Shown: positions 46,688 through 54,413 of the stretch, piece by piece | Layout: every line of letters starts with the position of its first letter | Position numbering within the stretch: position 1 is the stretch's first letter | The notes under the pieces: generated by a model | Databases searched by the model: none | What the model was told of the DNA's origin: nothing | The model's input: the letters and a program-made list of their open reading frames with translations, nothing else | Position numbers and translations under genes: made by a program | Assembly (NCBI RefSeq): GCF_004168365.1 | Contig: NZ_CP035704.1 | Span: forward strand, 1,364,001 to 1,428,000 | Direction: 5' to 3' | Length of the DNA: 64,000 bases | Origin: Pseudolysobacter antarcticus | GTDB taxonomy: Bacteria > Pseudomonadota > Gammaproteobacteria > Xanthomonadales > Rhodanobacteraceae

Positions 46688-46757
46688 ATGTCTCGTCCGC
46701 TTCGCATCGAACTTCCCGGCGCGCTCTACAACTGCGTTGTCTTTCGCGGTTTGCAGA
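46688..46757 (+). pseudogene. Relic of a REP-associated tyrosine transposase (RAYT)
   Basis: The frame from ATG 46688 opens MSRPLRIELPGALYNCV, the family start of RAYT (Y1-type) proteins, normally about 200-330 residues long. After about 23 codons similarity stops, and the frame then closes around 46820. The rest of the transposase is missing. It is a 5' fragment next to the sulfotransferase gene. Confidence 0.65.
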
Positions 46758-46873
46758 CTTCTGGATACATCTCGGGCACAGTAGCTCGGCGCGCGCGACG
46801 TAAAGATGTCGCGTGTCGGATTTGATAAATCGCTTGGGCGCGTTGGGCTTATTTGCGGCGCGCGTTAAAACAC

Positions 46874-47872
46874 CTACGAGCGATATCTGGCTGCCACGCG
46901 AATGGACTCTAGGCGATCGTAGTGCGGCGTCACCCATCGCTCTGTCAGCGCGCGTATCGGCGGCGTCGCAGCGGCGTGCTTGGCAGCGCGATCGTCGGCG
47001 AACCGTTTGCGCGGATCCTTGGCATTGTGCGTGATCGCACCCTGCATGCACTGTATGTCCGCGCCTGAGAATTCAATGCCGAGGGCGTTCGCGACGTGCG
47101 TCCAAATCGCCGCAGGAAGTTCGCTGTAATTGACGAGTAACGGTTGCGAACAACTACACATCTCCAATGCGGCAGCGCACTGGCCCGCTACTACGCGAGC
47201 CCAGAATTCCGCCGCAGTCATCGCGCCGATTTCTTGCGGGTCGCCGCTCATCAAACCCGCCTCGCTCAAACCCGGCGGCAGCCGCTCACCCTGGGTTCCG
47301 ATAAGAGAAACAAGAACTTCAATCGGATCTCGATAGACGAAAAGGCAGGGCACTTGGGGATACGCCTTCATGACCAATGCGTAGTCGGAGATCGCGCGTG
47401 CCGTGAATTTGATGAAGGTGGCTCGACCGTCGGCGCGATGGTTTACGAATGCGTCGATGATATTTTTCAGCAGCGCGACAGTCTGCTTGTTCGATGCTGC
47501 GTTCTGCCGGTAACTGCCGCGCAGTACAGTTTCAAGAATGGCGGGTTCGGAGAACACGGTGAATCGCTGAACCGACGCCAGCATGCGCGTAATCAGCGTG
47601 GACCCACAGCGTGAGATGTGGAAAATGAATCCGGCAGGAGTGCTGTTCGTGGAGCCGCTCAGGACGTTAATGGAAGTCGTTCGCAAAGTTCTGGCATCGT
47701 CGTGCAGCAGCCGATGGATAGTCTGATCAAAGTAGGCGTCCTCAAGTTGGCCATCGGCAACGTTGCACCAATCGATGAGCAAACACGCTCCGTCGTCACG
47801 AATGCGGAATGGGATCCAGCCGATCATATCTGGCGCGTGAAACTCGACGGCTTCGCTCGGCATTTTCAGCAT
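46874..47872 (-). CDS. Sulfotransferase-like protein
   Basis: 332 residues. The PAPS 5'-phosphosulfate loop is FIFHISRCGSTLITRMLA (residues about 80-97), and the 3'-phosphate segment is CLFVYRDPIEVLVSLIG. This is the sulfotransferase fold; the N-terminal 75 residues form an extra domain. Acceptor unknown: bacterial relatives sulfate sugars, lipids or peptides. The gene is monocistronic; the promoter would lie in the 362-bp gap before the esterase. Its end is 114 bp from the transposase relic. Confidence 0.8.
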   Translation of the reverse strand: MLKMPSEAVEFHAPDMIGWIPFRIRDDGACLLIDWCNVADGQLEDAYFDQTIHRLLHDDARTLRTTSINVLSGSTNSTPAGFIFHISRCGSTLITRMLASVQRFTVFSEPAILETVLRGSYRQNAASNKQTVALLKNIIDAFVNHRADGRATFIKFTARAISDYALVMKAYPQVPCLFVYRDPIEVLVSLIGTQGERLPPGLSEAGLMSGDPQEIGAMTAAEFWARVVAGQCAAALEMCSCSQPLLVNYSELPAAIWTHVANALGIEFSGADIQCMQGAITHNAKDPRKRFADDRAAKHAAATPPIRALTERWVTPHYDRLESIRVAARYRS

Positions 47873-48234
47873 TCTCCCGTCTATGGCGATTTGGCATAGC
47901 AGCCATTACTACTGCGAACTACAGCGCGCAAAATTTGGGTCAGGGCGCGAGATCAGTTTGTTTCGTGAATTCCCACTTATCCCAAAATAAATACGCCTTG
48001 TCCATGAGTCAAACTTTTCGATGGCCGACGGTGATCGTTTCAAACTCGAACTGCTTGCCGGTGGAATCGATCGTCTTTCGACCCTGTGGGCATAGGCTGC
48101 GTAAAGGCATAGTGGGTAACCTGAGATTGGAAGTCTCGCGCCCAGCGCGCAGAGCTTTGCGCGATGCGGCGCTCAACCAAATCGCAGTTCAGCGCATCGA
48201 AGCCCGATAACTTATCTAACTGCGTGGAGCAAAC
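47873..48234. other. 362-bp divergent gap
   Basis: It lies between the sulfotransferase (minus) and esterase (plus) starts and must hold both promoters. A plus-strand frame (48004-48210) and two minus-strand frames read in parts like protein, but none is complete or recognisable. They may be gene remnants. Confidence 0.5.
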
Positions 48235-49350
48235 GTGACCAAATCATTATTCGCCGTGTGTCTGCTATTTTTTTTCGGCACGTCCAGCTTGCCCGCGCGT
48301 GCGGAACTGCTACCCGCGCACGCAGACTCGCTCGATTCCACGCTGTTGCATCAGAAGAGGGCAATCGACGTATTCCTGCCGAAAGATAACGAGAAAGATC
48401 CGGCGCGTCGCTACGAAACCATCTACGTCCTCGATGGTGACTGGAACGCCAAGCTCGTCGTGCAGTCGGTCGACTTCTTGCAGGCCACCGGCTTCATGCC
48501 GCCGGTGATCGTCGTGAGCGTGCCAAACTTCTTTGATGACAAGGGTATCAACAGCCGCGATCACGACCTTACGCCGACGCCGCAGCCTAACCAACCGAGC
48601 TCAGGCGGCGCAGCGCAGTTCATGGCGTTTCTGAAAACCGAGTTGGTTCCGTATGTGAATCAGCACTACCCGAGCAACGGTGTGAATCTTGTTCATGGTC
48701 ATTCATTCGGCGGCCTGTTCATCAACTACGTGATCGCGAACGATCCAACCATCTTCGACGGGTACCTCATCCTCGATCCGTCGATGTGGTGGGACAACAA
48801 GGCGCTGTCGAAACTTGTCGCCGCGGCACTGCCATCGACACCGACGCAGGGCAAGGGCATCTTTATCGCTGGCCGCGAGGGTAGTGCGTGCAAGGGCATG
48901 GGCATCGATAGTCTCCAGCTCGCCTACGAAAAGGCGCCGCGCGAGCTCCACTGGAAGCTCGCCACATATCAGAACGAGTCGCACGATTCGCTGAAATTCA
49001 AGGCCACCTATGACGCCCTGCGTTATCTCTATCGCGGCTACTCGGAGAAGAAGCTAACGATTGGCCCGGACGATGGCATGGTCGATCCCTCGTTGCCGCT
49101 GCCCATCGAAGCCGAGACCGATCGATTCGATATTTACTTCACGACGGATGGTTCTACGCCGACTACCGCATCAGCACGCATGGATCAGACGCTCGCTGTC
49201 ACCGACCCCGCACGCTTGCACCTGAAGCTGATCGCGACGCGCAGCGGCTACGATCAGGATCTCGCCCTGCATCTAAAAACCGGTACTTTCTGGAAGCCGG
49301 CGCGCAGCACAAAGCCGGACGAAAAAAGCACGTTTCACTACGCGATCTAG
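48235..49350 (+). CDS. Secreted esterase, enterochelin-esterase-like, truncated by an in-frame stop
   Basis: 371 residues from a GTG with TGGAGC upstream. A signal peptide (about 1-22, ending ARA) precedes an alpha/beta hydrolase domain: IYVLDGDW, VIVVSVPNF, nucleophile GHSFGGLFINYVIA and LDPSMWWD. Then comes a chitobiase C-terminal-like module (FDIYFTTDGSTPTTASARMD). The frame ends at TAG 49348-49350 but stays open in the same frame to 49713 with sensible protein. The active-site part is intact, so an enzyme could still be made. The substrate is unknown. Confidence 0.85.
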   Translation: MTKSLFAVCLLFFFGTSSLPARAELLPAHADSLDSTLLHQKRAIDVFLPKDNEKDPARRYETIYVLDGDWNAKLVVQSVDFLQATGFMPPVIVVSVPNFFDDKGINSRDHDLTPTPQPNQPSSGGAAQFMAFLKTELVPYVNQHYPSNGVNLVHGHSFGGLFINYVIANDPTIFDGYLILDPSMWWDNKALSKLVAAALPSTPTQGKGIFIAGREGSACKGMGIDSLQLAYEKAPRELHWKLATYQNESHDSLKFKATYDALRYLYRGYSEKKLTIGPDDGMVDPSLPLPIEAETDRFDIYFTTDGSTPTTASARMDQTLAVTDPARLHLKLIATRSGYDQDLALHLKTGTFWKPARSTKPDEKSTFHYAI

Positions 49351-49713
49351 GCGCCGGATCAGTGGCCGCGCTTTCGCGGCGCGCCGATCAGCGCGGGCAA
49401 GACCACTGATAGCGCTCTGGGCGAGGTGGCCTCGCGGGACTACGCTGGCATCGTCGAAAACGACTACGTGATTCCAGAAGATGGTTGCTACATTTTCATG
49501 TTGAACACATCGCAGCCGGCGCGAGTCGCGCTGGACGGAAAATTCATCATTGAGCGCGGCGATACCGACGACCGCAATCCCCGCACATTTGTGGCACCGC
49601 TACGCGCGGGCATTCACAAGGCGCGCATGGAATTCCGCCATCGGAAAGGCGACGGAATCGATTTTAACGTGTTCCATTTCAAGGATGGCACATGGGATAA
49701 CGTTTTGAGATGA
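49351..49713 (+). pseudogene. Severed C-terminal domain of the esterase gene
   Basis: In frame with the esterase, directly after its TAG: APDQWPRFRGAPISAG, then a PA14-like or carbohydrate-binding module (DGCYIFMLNTSQPARVALDG, AGIHKARMEFRHRKG) up to a stop at 49711-49713. No ribosome binding site or good start separates it. A single nonsense change (for example TAC or TAT to TAG) probably cut one gene of about 490 codons. Readthrough is possible but unproven. Confidence 0.7.
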
Positions 49714-49825
49714 GCATGCTGGGGTAATCTCCAAGCAGCTTTTGTCCGACACCCTTTTCCTTGTGTACTTGTGGTACACAGGAGATAGTGATCAAAAGAA
49801 CCCTCGCTACAAAAAAAGGCATTCA

Positions 49826-50686
49826 ATGATGCTAAAAAATAGTCGACTACTGGTGCTGGTGCTGGTGCTGGTGCTGGTGCTGGTGCTGGTTTTGAGTAGC
49901 TGGAGCGTCGGCGTACAGGCAGGCGTATCTCCCGACGCGTCCCTGACATCTCTGCTTGCCAGTAGCTGCAAATGGGATAATCAAAATATTGTAACTGAGG
50001 GCTATTTGGGCGTAATTTCAGCTCACTACGAAGATCAAGACGTAAGGTTATTTCAGTCGCGGGAATCCTTCGAGCATTTAGCCTATCAATTTTCGATTCC
50101 CGTGATCCTTACTAGATCGCAGTTGGACAAAAGAGAATTTATTCAAAACAAGTGGATCAGCATTTCCGGGCATTATAATTGCAAAATAGCTCATGGTATT
50201 GATCTGCGGTTCGGTGCGATAGATTCTGTCGATAAAGTTCAGGTATTGCCTGTTTTGAATAAAAACGATTCGTCGATGGTTATGAAAAAATTGCCAAAAG
50301 CGGAGGCGGTAGAGGTATTTCGATTTGTGCAGGCATGGGGAGCCATTGTCAAGCTACATGACTTGAAGATTGTTCGCCAGCATATCGATGCCCCGGATGT
50401 GTCTGATGAAAGACTAAATTGGGCGCTCTACGATTGGAGTTATTCAATTACAAAACGTTTTAGCAAAAACCCGCGAGAAGATTTTGTCTTGAAAGTCGGT
50501 GTCGAGGGTGGTTTATATCTTGCGTGTTATGGCACGAATGTGTTGCCAGATAACTTGTCAGAATGGGTTTGGCCGACCTGGAAGGATGAGAAGCAATCTT
50601 TCTGCCTTTCCATAATAAAGGGCGGAAAGCACGCTCGGGATCAGATTTTTTCCGTAGATGGTACGGAGTTTTGGAGCAGCGACTAG
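49826..50686 (+). CDS. AT-rich orphan secreted protein
   Basis: 286 residues from tandem ATGs at 49826/49829; the upstream reading frame is longer but has no ribosome binding site. The signal peptide is a run of LVLVLV encoded by a hexanucleotide repeat, ending GVQA. The mature part (about 260 residues) contains AYQFSIPVILTRSQLD, ISISGHYNCKIAHGIDLRFG and AVEVFRFVQAW, four cysteines, and no recognised domain. It is markedly AT-rich compared with neighbours, which suggests transfer. Confidence 0.65.
   Translation: MMLKNSRLLVLVLVLVLVLVLVLSSWSVGVQAGVSPDASLTSLLASSCKWDNQNIVTEGYLGVISAHYEDQDVRLFQSRESFEHLAYQFSIPVILTRSQLDKREFIQNKWISISGHYNCKIAHGIDLRFGAIDSVDKVQVLPVLNKNDSSMVMKKLPKAEAVEVFRFVQAWGAIVKLHDLKIVRQHIDAPDVSDERLNWALYDWSYSITKRFSKNPREDFVLKVGVEGGLYLACYGTNVLPDNLSEWVWPTWKDEKQSFCLSIIKGGKHARDQIFSVDGTEFWSSD
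49850..49890 (+). repeat. Hexanucleotide tandem repeat (CTGGTG)n in a signal peptide
   Basis: Six perfect copies of CTGGTG (49850-49885) plus a partial seventh. They encode Leu-Val units in the hydrophobic core of the signal peptide. Because the unit is 6 bp, gain or loss of copies changes core length without shifting the frame. Confidence 0.9.
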
Positions 50687-50898
50687 AACGAGCTATGGGG
50701 CAGGTTTTGTAATGCTTCATTTCAAGCGTCCCTTGAATCGTTAGCCATCCTCCGAATCGCGTGTCGCACGCGTTTATCCAACTCGCACATGCTGCACCCG
50801 CCCTTTGAGCTTTCCATACGCGAGTGTATGGTTCGGCCGACTGCGCTTTCCATCGCATCGAATCCGCAGCCATCGTGTCGTATTCTCTGGGAGGGATT

Positions 50899-51831
50899 AT
50901 GTTGCGTACTACCGCTTTGCGCCTTGCTGGCGCCGTTCTGCTTTTGTGCCTGAGTTTTTCTGCGCTCGCTCAGAGCAATTACACCCAAACCAAATATCCG
51001 ATCGTGCTGGTGCATGGCTTGCTGGGTTTTGATTCGCTCGGTGGCGTCTACGATTATTTCTACGGCATTCCGTCCGAGCTCAGTTCCGGCGGCGCCAAGG
51101 TGTTCACGCCGCAGGTTTCGGCGAGCAATTCCAGCACCTTGCGTGGCGAGCAATTGATTACTCAGCTCGACAACTTGCGCGCCGTCTACGGTTACAAGAA
51201 ATTCAACCTAATCGGCCACAGTCACGGCGGCCCGACTATCCGTTACGTCGCTTCGGTGCGTCCTGATCTGGTGGCATCAGTTACGTCATTAGGCGCGCCG
51301 CATACTGGCAGCAAGGTTGCCGATGGTGTGAATACCCTGGCGCCGCCGGGCACCTTGCAGAACAAGCTCGCGGCGGGTTTCATCAATGCCTTGAGCACGT
51401 TCATCGCGTTGCTTTCTAGCGATGGACACCCGCAGGATTCGCTGGCCGCGCTGAGCTCGCTGACCACGGCTGGATCAACCCAGTTCAATGCGCTGCATCC
51501 CGAAGGCATGCCGACCACCGCATGTGGCCAAGGTGCTGCGGTGGTCAACGGCATCCGTTATTACTCGCTCGGTGGCACGTCGGTGCTGACCAATATCTTC
51601 GATGTTTCCGATGCTTTGCTCGGCGCCGGCTCGTTGTTTTTCGGCAGCGAAGCCAATGACGGCCTGGTCGGGCGTTGCTCGTCGCATCTCGGTGTGGTGT
51701 TGCGTGACGACTACGGCTGGAATCATCTCGATGAAGTGAACCAGGTGCTCGGCCTGCGCGGATTGTTTTCGTCGAGTCCAGCGTCGGTGTTGCGCACGCA
51801 GGCGAATCGATTGAAGTTGGCTGGCTTGTAG
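50899..51831 (+). CDS. Secreted triacylglycerol lipase, family I.1/I.2
   Basis: 310 residues from the ATG at 50899, which follows GGGAGGG. The signal peptide is about 24 residues (ending ALA). Family I features: YPIVLVHGLLGFD at the start, nucleophile motif GHSHGG (Ser108), Asp in EANDGLVGRC, His in YGWNHLDEVNQ, plus the Cys pair (TACGQ and GRCSSH) that forms the disulfide. Such lipases need a steric foldase and leave the cell by the type II system. The foldase gene follows 50 bp downstream. Confidence 0.93.
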   Translation: MLRTTALRLAGAVLLLCLSFSALAQSNYTQTKYPIVLVHGLLGFDSLGGVYDYFYGIPSELSSGGAKVFTPQVSASNSSTLRGEQLITQLDNLRAVYGYKKFNLIGHSHGGPTIRYVASVRPDLVASVTSLGAPHTGSKVADGVNTLAPPGTLQNKLAAGFINALSTFIALLSSDGHPQDSLAALSSLTTAGSTQFNALHPEGMPTTACGQGAAVVNGIRYYSLGGTSVLTNIFDVSDALLGAGSLFFGSEANDGLVGRCSSHLGVVLRDDYGWNHLDEVNQVLGLRGLFSSSPASVLRTQANRLKLAGL

Positions 51832-51881
51832 CCACCACGTTGCCGCAATACGAAAGTTGCGGCGACTTCGACTTGATCGAC

Positions 51882-52922
51882 ATGCCATTGCTCACTCGTC
51901 GTTGGTTGATTGGTGCGCTGCTTGTTGCAGGGATTTTGTCGAGCGCAGCGTGGCTGCATCTGCACCAACCAGCGCCCGCGAATTCGCCAACGGCACGTGG
52001 TGAGCAGCCAGCCGCATCGATCGGAGTTGTCGCGACGATAACCCCGCCTGCTGCCAGCACCGTGCACGCGCATGCAGCGCCTGCGCCTGATGTGGAGCGC
52101 GTGCTGCGCTCGGGTTCGTTGCGCGGCAGCCAGCCTGATGGTTTGTTGGCATGGACGGGCGATGGTCGGTTGATCGCCAATCGTGAGTTACGCCGCTTGC
52201 TCGACTATTTTCTGTCGAGCATCGGCGAACTCGACGCCGATGCCATTCGCACGCTGCTGGTGACGCAGCTTGGCGCGCAATATTCTGCGGCGCAGGTGAC
52301 ACAAGTGGCGGCGGTTTTTGACCGTTATCGCGACTACCAACTTGCATTGATGAACGAGTCGCCTATCGCGGATTTGTCCGCACAATTGTCGCGCTTGCAT
52401 GAGTTGCGCCTGCGTTATCTCGGCACGGAAATCGCCGATGCTTTTTTCCGCGACGACGAAAATTACGCCGCCTATACGCTCGCGCAGCGCGACCTCAAGA
52501 CTGATCCACAGCTGACCGCGGAACAACGCGTCGCAAGTTTGGCCGAACTGGATAAGACTTTGCCCGAATCGTTGCGCGATCGGCGCGCGCTGGCGCAAAC
52601 ACCGATGTTGATTGACAGCCAGGAAGCGCAATTCGATGTCGCGCACGCTGATGCCAATACGCGCCACGACACGCGTGCGGCACAGTGGGGCGAACCGGCC
52701 GCGCAGCGTCTGGATGCGCTCGATGCACAACGCGCCGATTGGCAATCGCGGCTCAGCGCGTATCAAAATTGGCGCGATGCGATCAATGCCAATACTGCGC
52801 TCAGCGAAACCCAGCGCCGCGCGGCGATCGATGATTTACTCGTGCGCAGTTTTCACGATACCGAGCGCGTACGGATTCAATCGCTGGAACAGGAAGGGCT
52901 GTTGCCGACGCCGGGCGGCTGA
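51882..52922 (+). CDS. Lipase-specific foldase (lipase chaperone, LifO family)
   Basis: 346 residues from the ATG at 51882. One N-terminal membrane helix (RRWLIGALLVAGILSSAAWL) anchors it in the inner membrane, followed by an Ala/Pro linker and an alpha-helical periplasmic domain. The signature RELRRLLDYFLSSIGE (RxxFDY-type, here with L for F) is present, and a helical tail runs to the end. It folds the lipase encoded just upstream; this pairing is standard for family I.1/I.2 lipases. Confidence 0.9.
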   Translation: MPLLTRRWLIGALLVAGILSSAAWLHLHQPAPANSPTARGEQPAASIGVVATITPPAASTVHAHAAPAPDVERVLRSGSLRGSQPDGLLAWTGDGRLIANRELRRLLDYFLSSIGELDADAIRTLLVTQLGAQYSAAQVTQVAAVFDRYRDYQLALMNESPIADLSAQLSRLHELRLRYLGTEIADAFFRDDENYAAYTLAQRDLKTDPQLTAEQRVASLAELDKTLPESLRDRRALAQTPMLIDSQEAQFDVAHADANTRHDTRAAQWGEPAAQRLDALDAQRADWQSRLSAYQNWRDAINANTALSETQRRAAIDDLLVRSFHDTERVRIQSLEQEGLLPTPGG

Positions 52923-52956
52923 TATCGCCGCACGCTCACGTCGCCGCAAATGGCAT

Positions 52957-53589
52957 TCACGCACGCCGCGAAAACCAGCCGGCGATGCTCAATCGGTTGC
53001 GTGTTGCCGGCAGCACTTCGTGCTCGAACTCGGCGCTCAGGAAAACAACCAGCGTGCCCGAGTGCGGAAAAATATCGCGAAAAATTTCCGTTTCTGGTGC
53101 GTCGGTTTGCAGCGCGGGCAGATACAGCCGCAACGCGCCGCCTTCGCTTTCCAGCCAATCGTCATTGAGATAACACACCATCGACAACACCCGCAGATCG
53201 TCGTCGCGAAAACGATCGCGGTGACGTCGATAACGGCTGCCCGGCGGATACAGCGCGTAGTGCGTTTCGAACGCATCGAGACCCAGCAACAGACGCTGAT
53301 TGAGGCTGCGCCGCAGCGCCTGCATCTGATCCCAGAACGCGGTTTGCACTACGCTCATCGCTAGCGGATTAAACCAATTGGTATGATCGCCGCGGATCAG
53401 CTCGGCATGCTGGCGTTGCATGCCATGCCCGACGTGCGCCGGCGTGAGCAGCGAGGCCAGGTTCTGTGCATTGCATTCGCGCGCGAGTTCGGTAGCCAGC
53501 ATCGGAGTGATAAAATCTGGTACCACCGCGTAGCCATCGCGTTGCAAAGCCAAAGCGGTGGACTTGAAGTAATCGGAGTTTGGCAGCAT
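52957..53589 (-). CDS. 2OG-Fe(II) oxygenase superfamily protein
   Basis: 210 residues. The double-stranded beta-helix iron site is visible: HRDRF (H-x-D), and the distal His in FEHEVLPATRNRLSIAGWF with the Arg that binds 2-oxoglutarate. MVCYLNDDW and the N-terminal helix-rich part match the prolyl-hydroxylase/PiuC-like group. It hydroxylates an unknown substrate. It is convergent with the foldase gene and divergent from the rhomboid gene. Confidence 0.85.
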   Translation of the reverse strand: MLPNSDYFKSTALALQRDGYAVVPDFITPMLATELARECNAQNLASLLTPAHVGHGMQRQHAELIRGDHTNWFNPLAMSVVQTAFWDQMQALRRSLNQRLLLGLDAFETHYALYPPGSRYRRHRDRFRDDDLRVLSMVCYLNDDWLESEGGALRLYLPALQTDAPETEIFRDIFPHSGTLVVFLSAEFEHEVLPATRNRLSIAGWFSRRA

Positions 53590-53711
53590 CTCTGCACGAT
53601 ACAGAATCCGACCTATGCATGCAGGTATTCTATGTCAAGGACAAACCCACCCCTGCGCCAGCATGACTCACTACGAGCGCGCTGCGCATCGTTCCAGACA
53701 AGGATAAAAGC

Positions 53712-54371
53712 GTGTCGATAATGTCGGATGTGCCGCCGGTAACGCGGGCGTTGGTGATCGCAAACGTAGTGATGTTCGGGCTGCAGCAATTGTTTTATTT
53801 GCCGATGCTGCTGAACCTGGCGTTGTGGCCGATCGGGCCAGCGCAACTAATGCCGCTGGGGCATGGTGCATCGGTGCTGGTGCAGTTCGAGCCGTGGCAG
53901 TTGATCACGTATGCGTTCTTGCATGGCAGCGTGGGACACGTCGCGTTCAACATGCTCGGCCTGTGGTCGGTCGGCACGCCAATCGAGCGTCTGCTCGGTG
54001 CGCGAGCCTATCTGTTTTATTACTTCGTCTGCGTGCTCGGCGCGGCGGTCGCGCAATTGTTGATCGTCGCTTATGTCAGTCACGATTTTGTGCCGACCCT
54101 GGGCGCTTCCGGCGGCGTATTCGGCGTCATGCTCGCGTTCGGCATGATCTATCCGCACCAGAAACTGATGCTGGCTTTTATTCCGGTTCCGATCTCGGCA
54201 TGGTTGTTCGTGATCATCTACGCCACGATCGAATTGTTCTCAGGCGTGCTCAAAATTCAACCCGGCGTCGCGCATTTCGCGCATCTCGGCGGCATGCTCG
54301 CGGGCATCGTATTGATCCTGTACTGGCGCGGCCAATTGCCGATCAAACCAAAGCGCGTGCTGATTCGTTGA
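53712..54371 (+). CDS. Rhomboid family intramembrane serine protease
   Basis: 219 residues from a GTG; an ATG three codons later is also possible. Six membrane helices. Family motifs are the catalytic Ser in GASGGVFGVMLAFG, the His in HFAHLGGMLAG, and H/N in HGSVGHVAFNMLGLWSVG. Rhomboids cut membrane proteins inside the bilayer. It is monocistronic, with a hairpin just past the stop. Confidence 0.92.
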   Translation: MSIMSDVPPVTRALVIANVVMFGLQQLFYLPMLLNLALWPIGPAQLMPLGHGASVLVQFEPWQLITYAFLHGSVGHVAFNMLGLWSVGTPIERLLGARAYLFYYFVCVLGAAVAQLLIVAYVSHDFVPTLGASGGVFGVMLAFGMIYPHQKLMLAFIPVPISAWLFVIIYATIELFSGVLKIQPGVAHFAHLGGMLAGIVLILYWRGQLPIKPKRVLIR

Positions 54372-54378
54372 TACGCCA

Positions 54379-54403
54379 CTGAGCCATGCCGCGCATGGCT
54401 CAG
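54379..54403. terminator. Hairpin between the rhomboid gene and rapA
   Basis: CTGAGCCATGC (54379-54389) pairs perfectly with GCATGGCTCAG (54393-54403), loop 3 bases. No T-run follows on either side, so it is a candidate bidirectional stop between converging genes rather than a textbook terminator. Confidence 0.5.
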
Positions 54404-54413
54404 CGCAAAGGCA

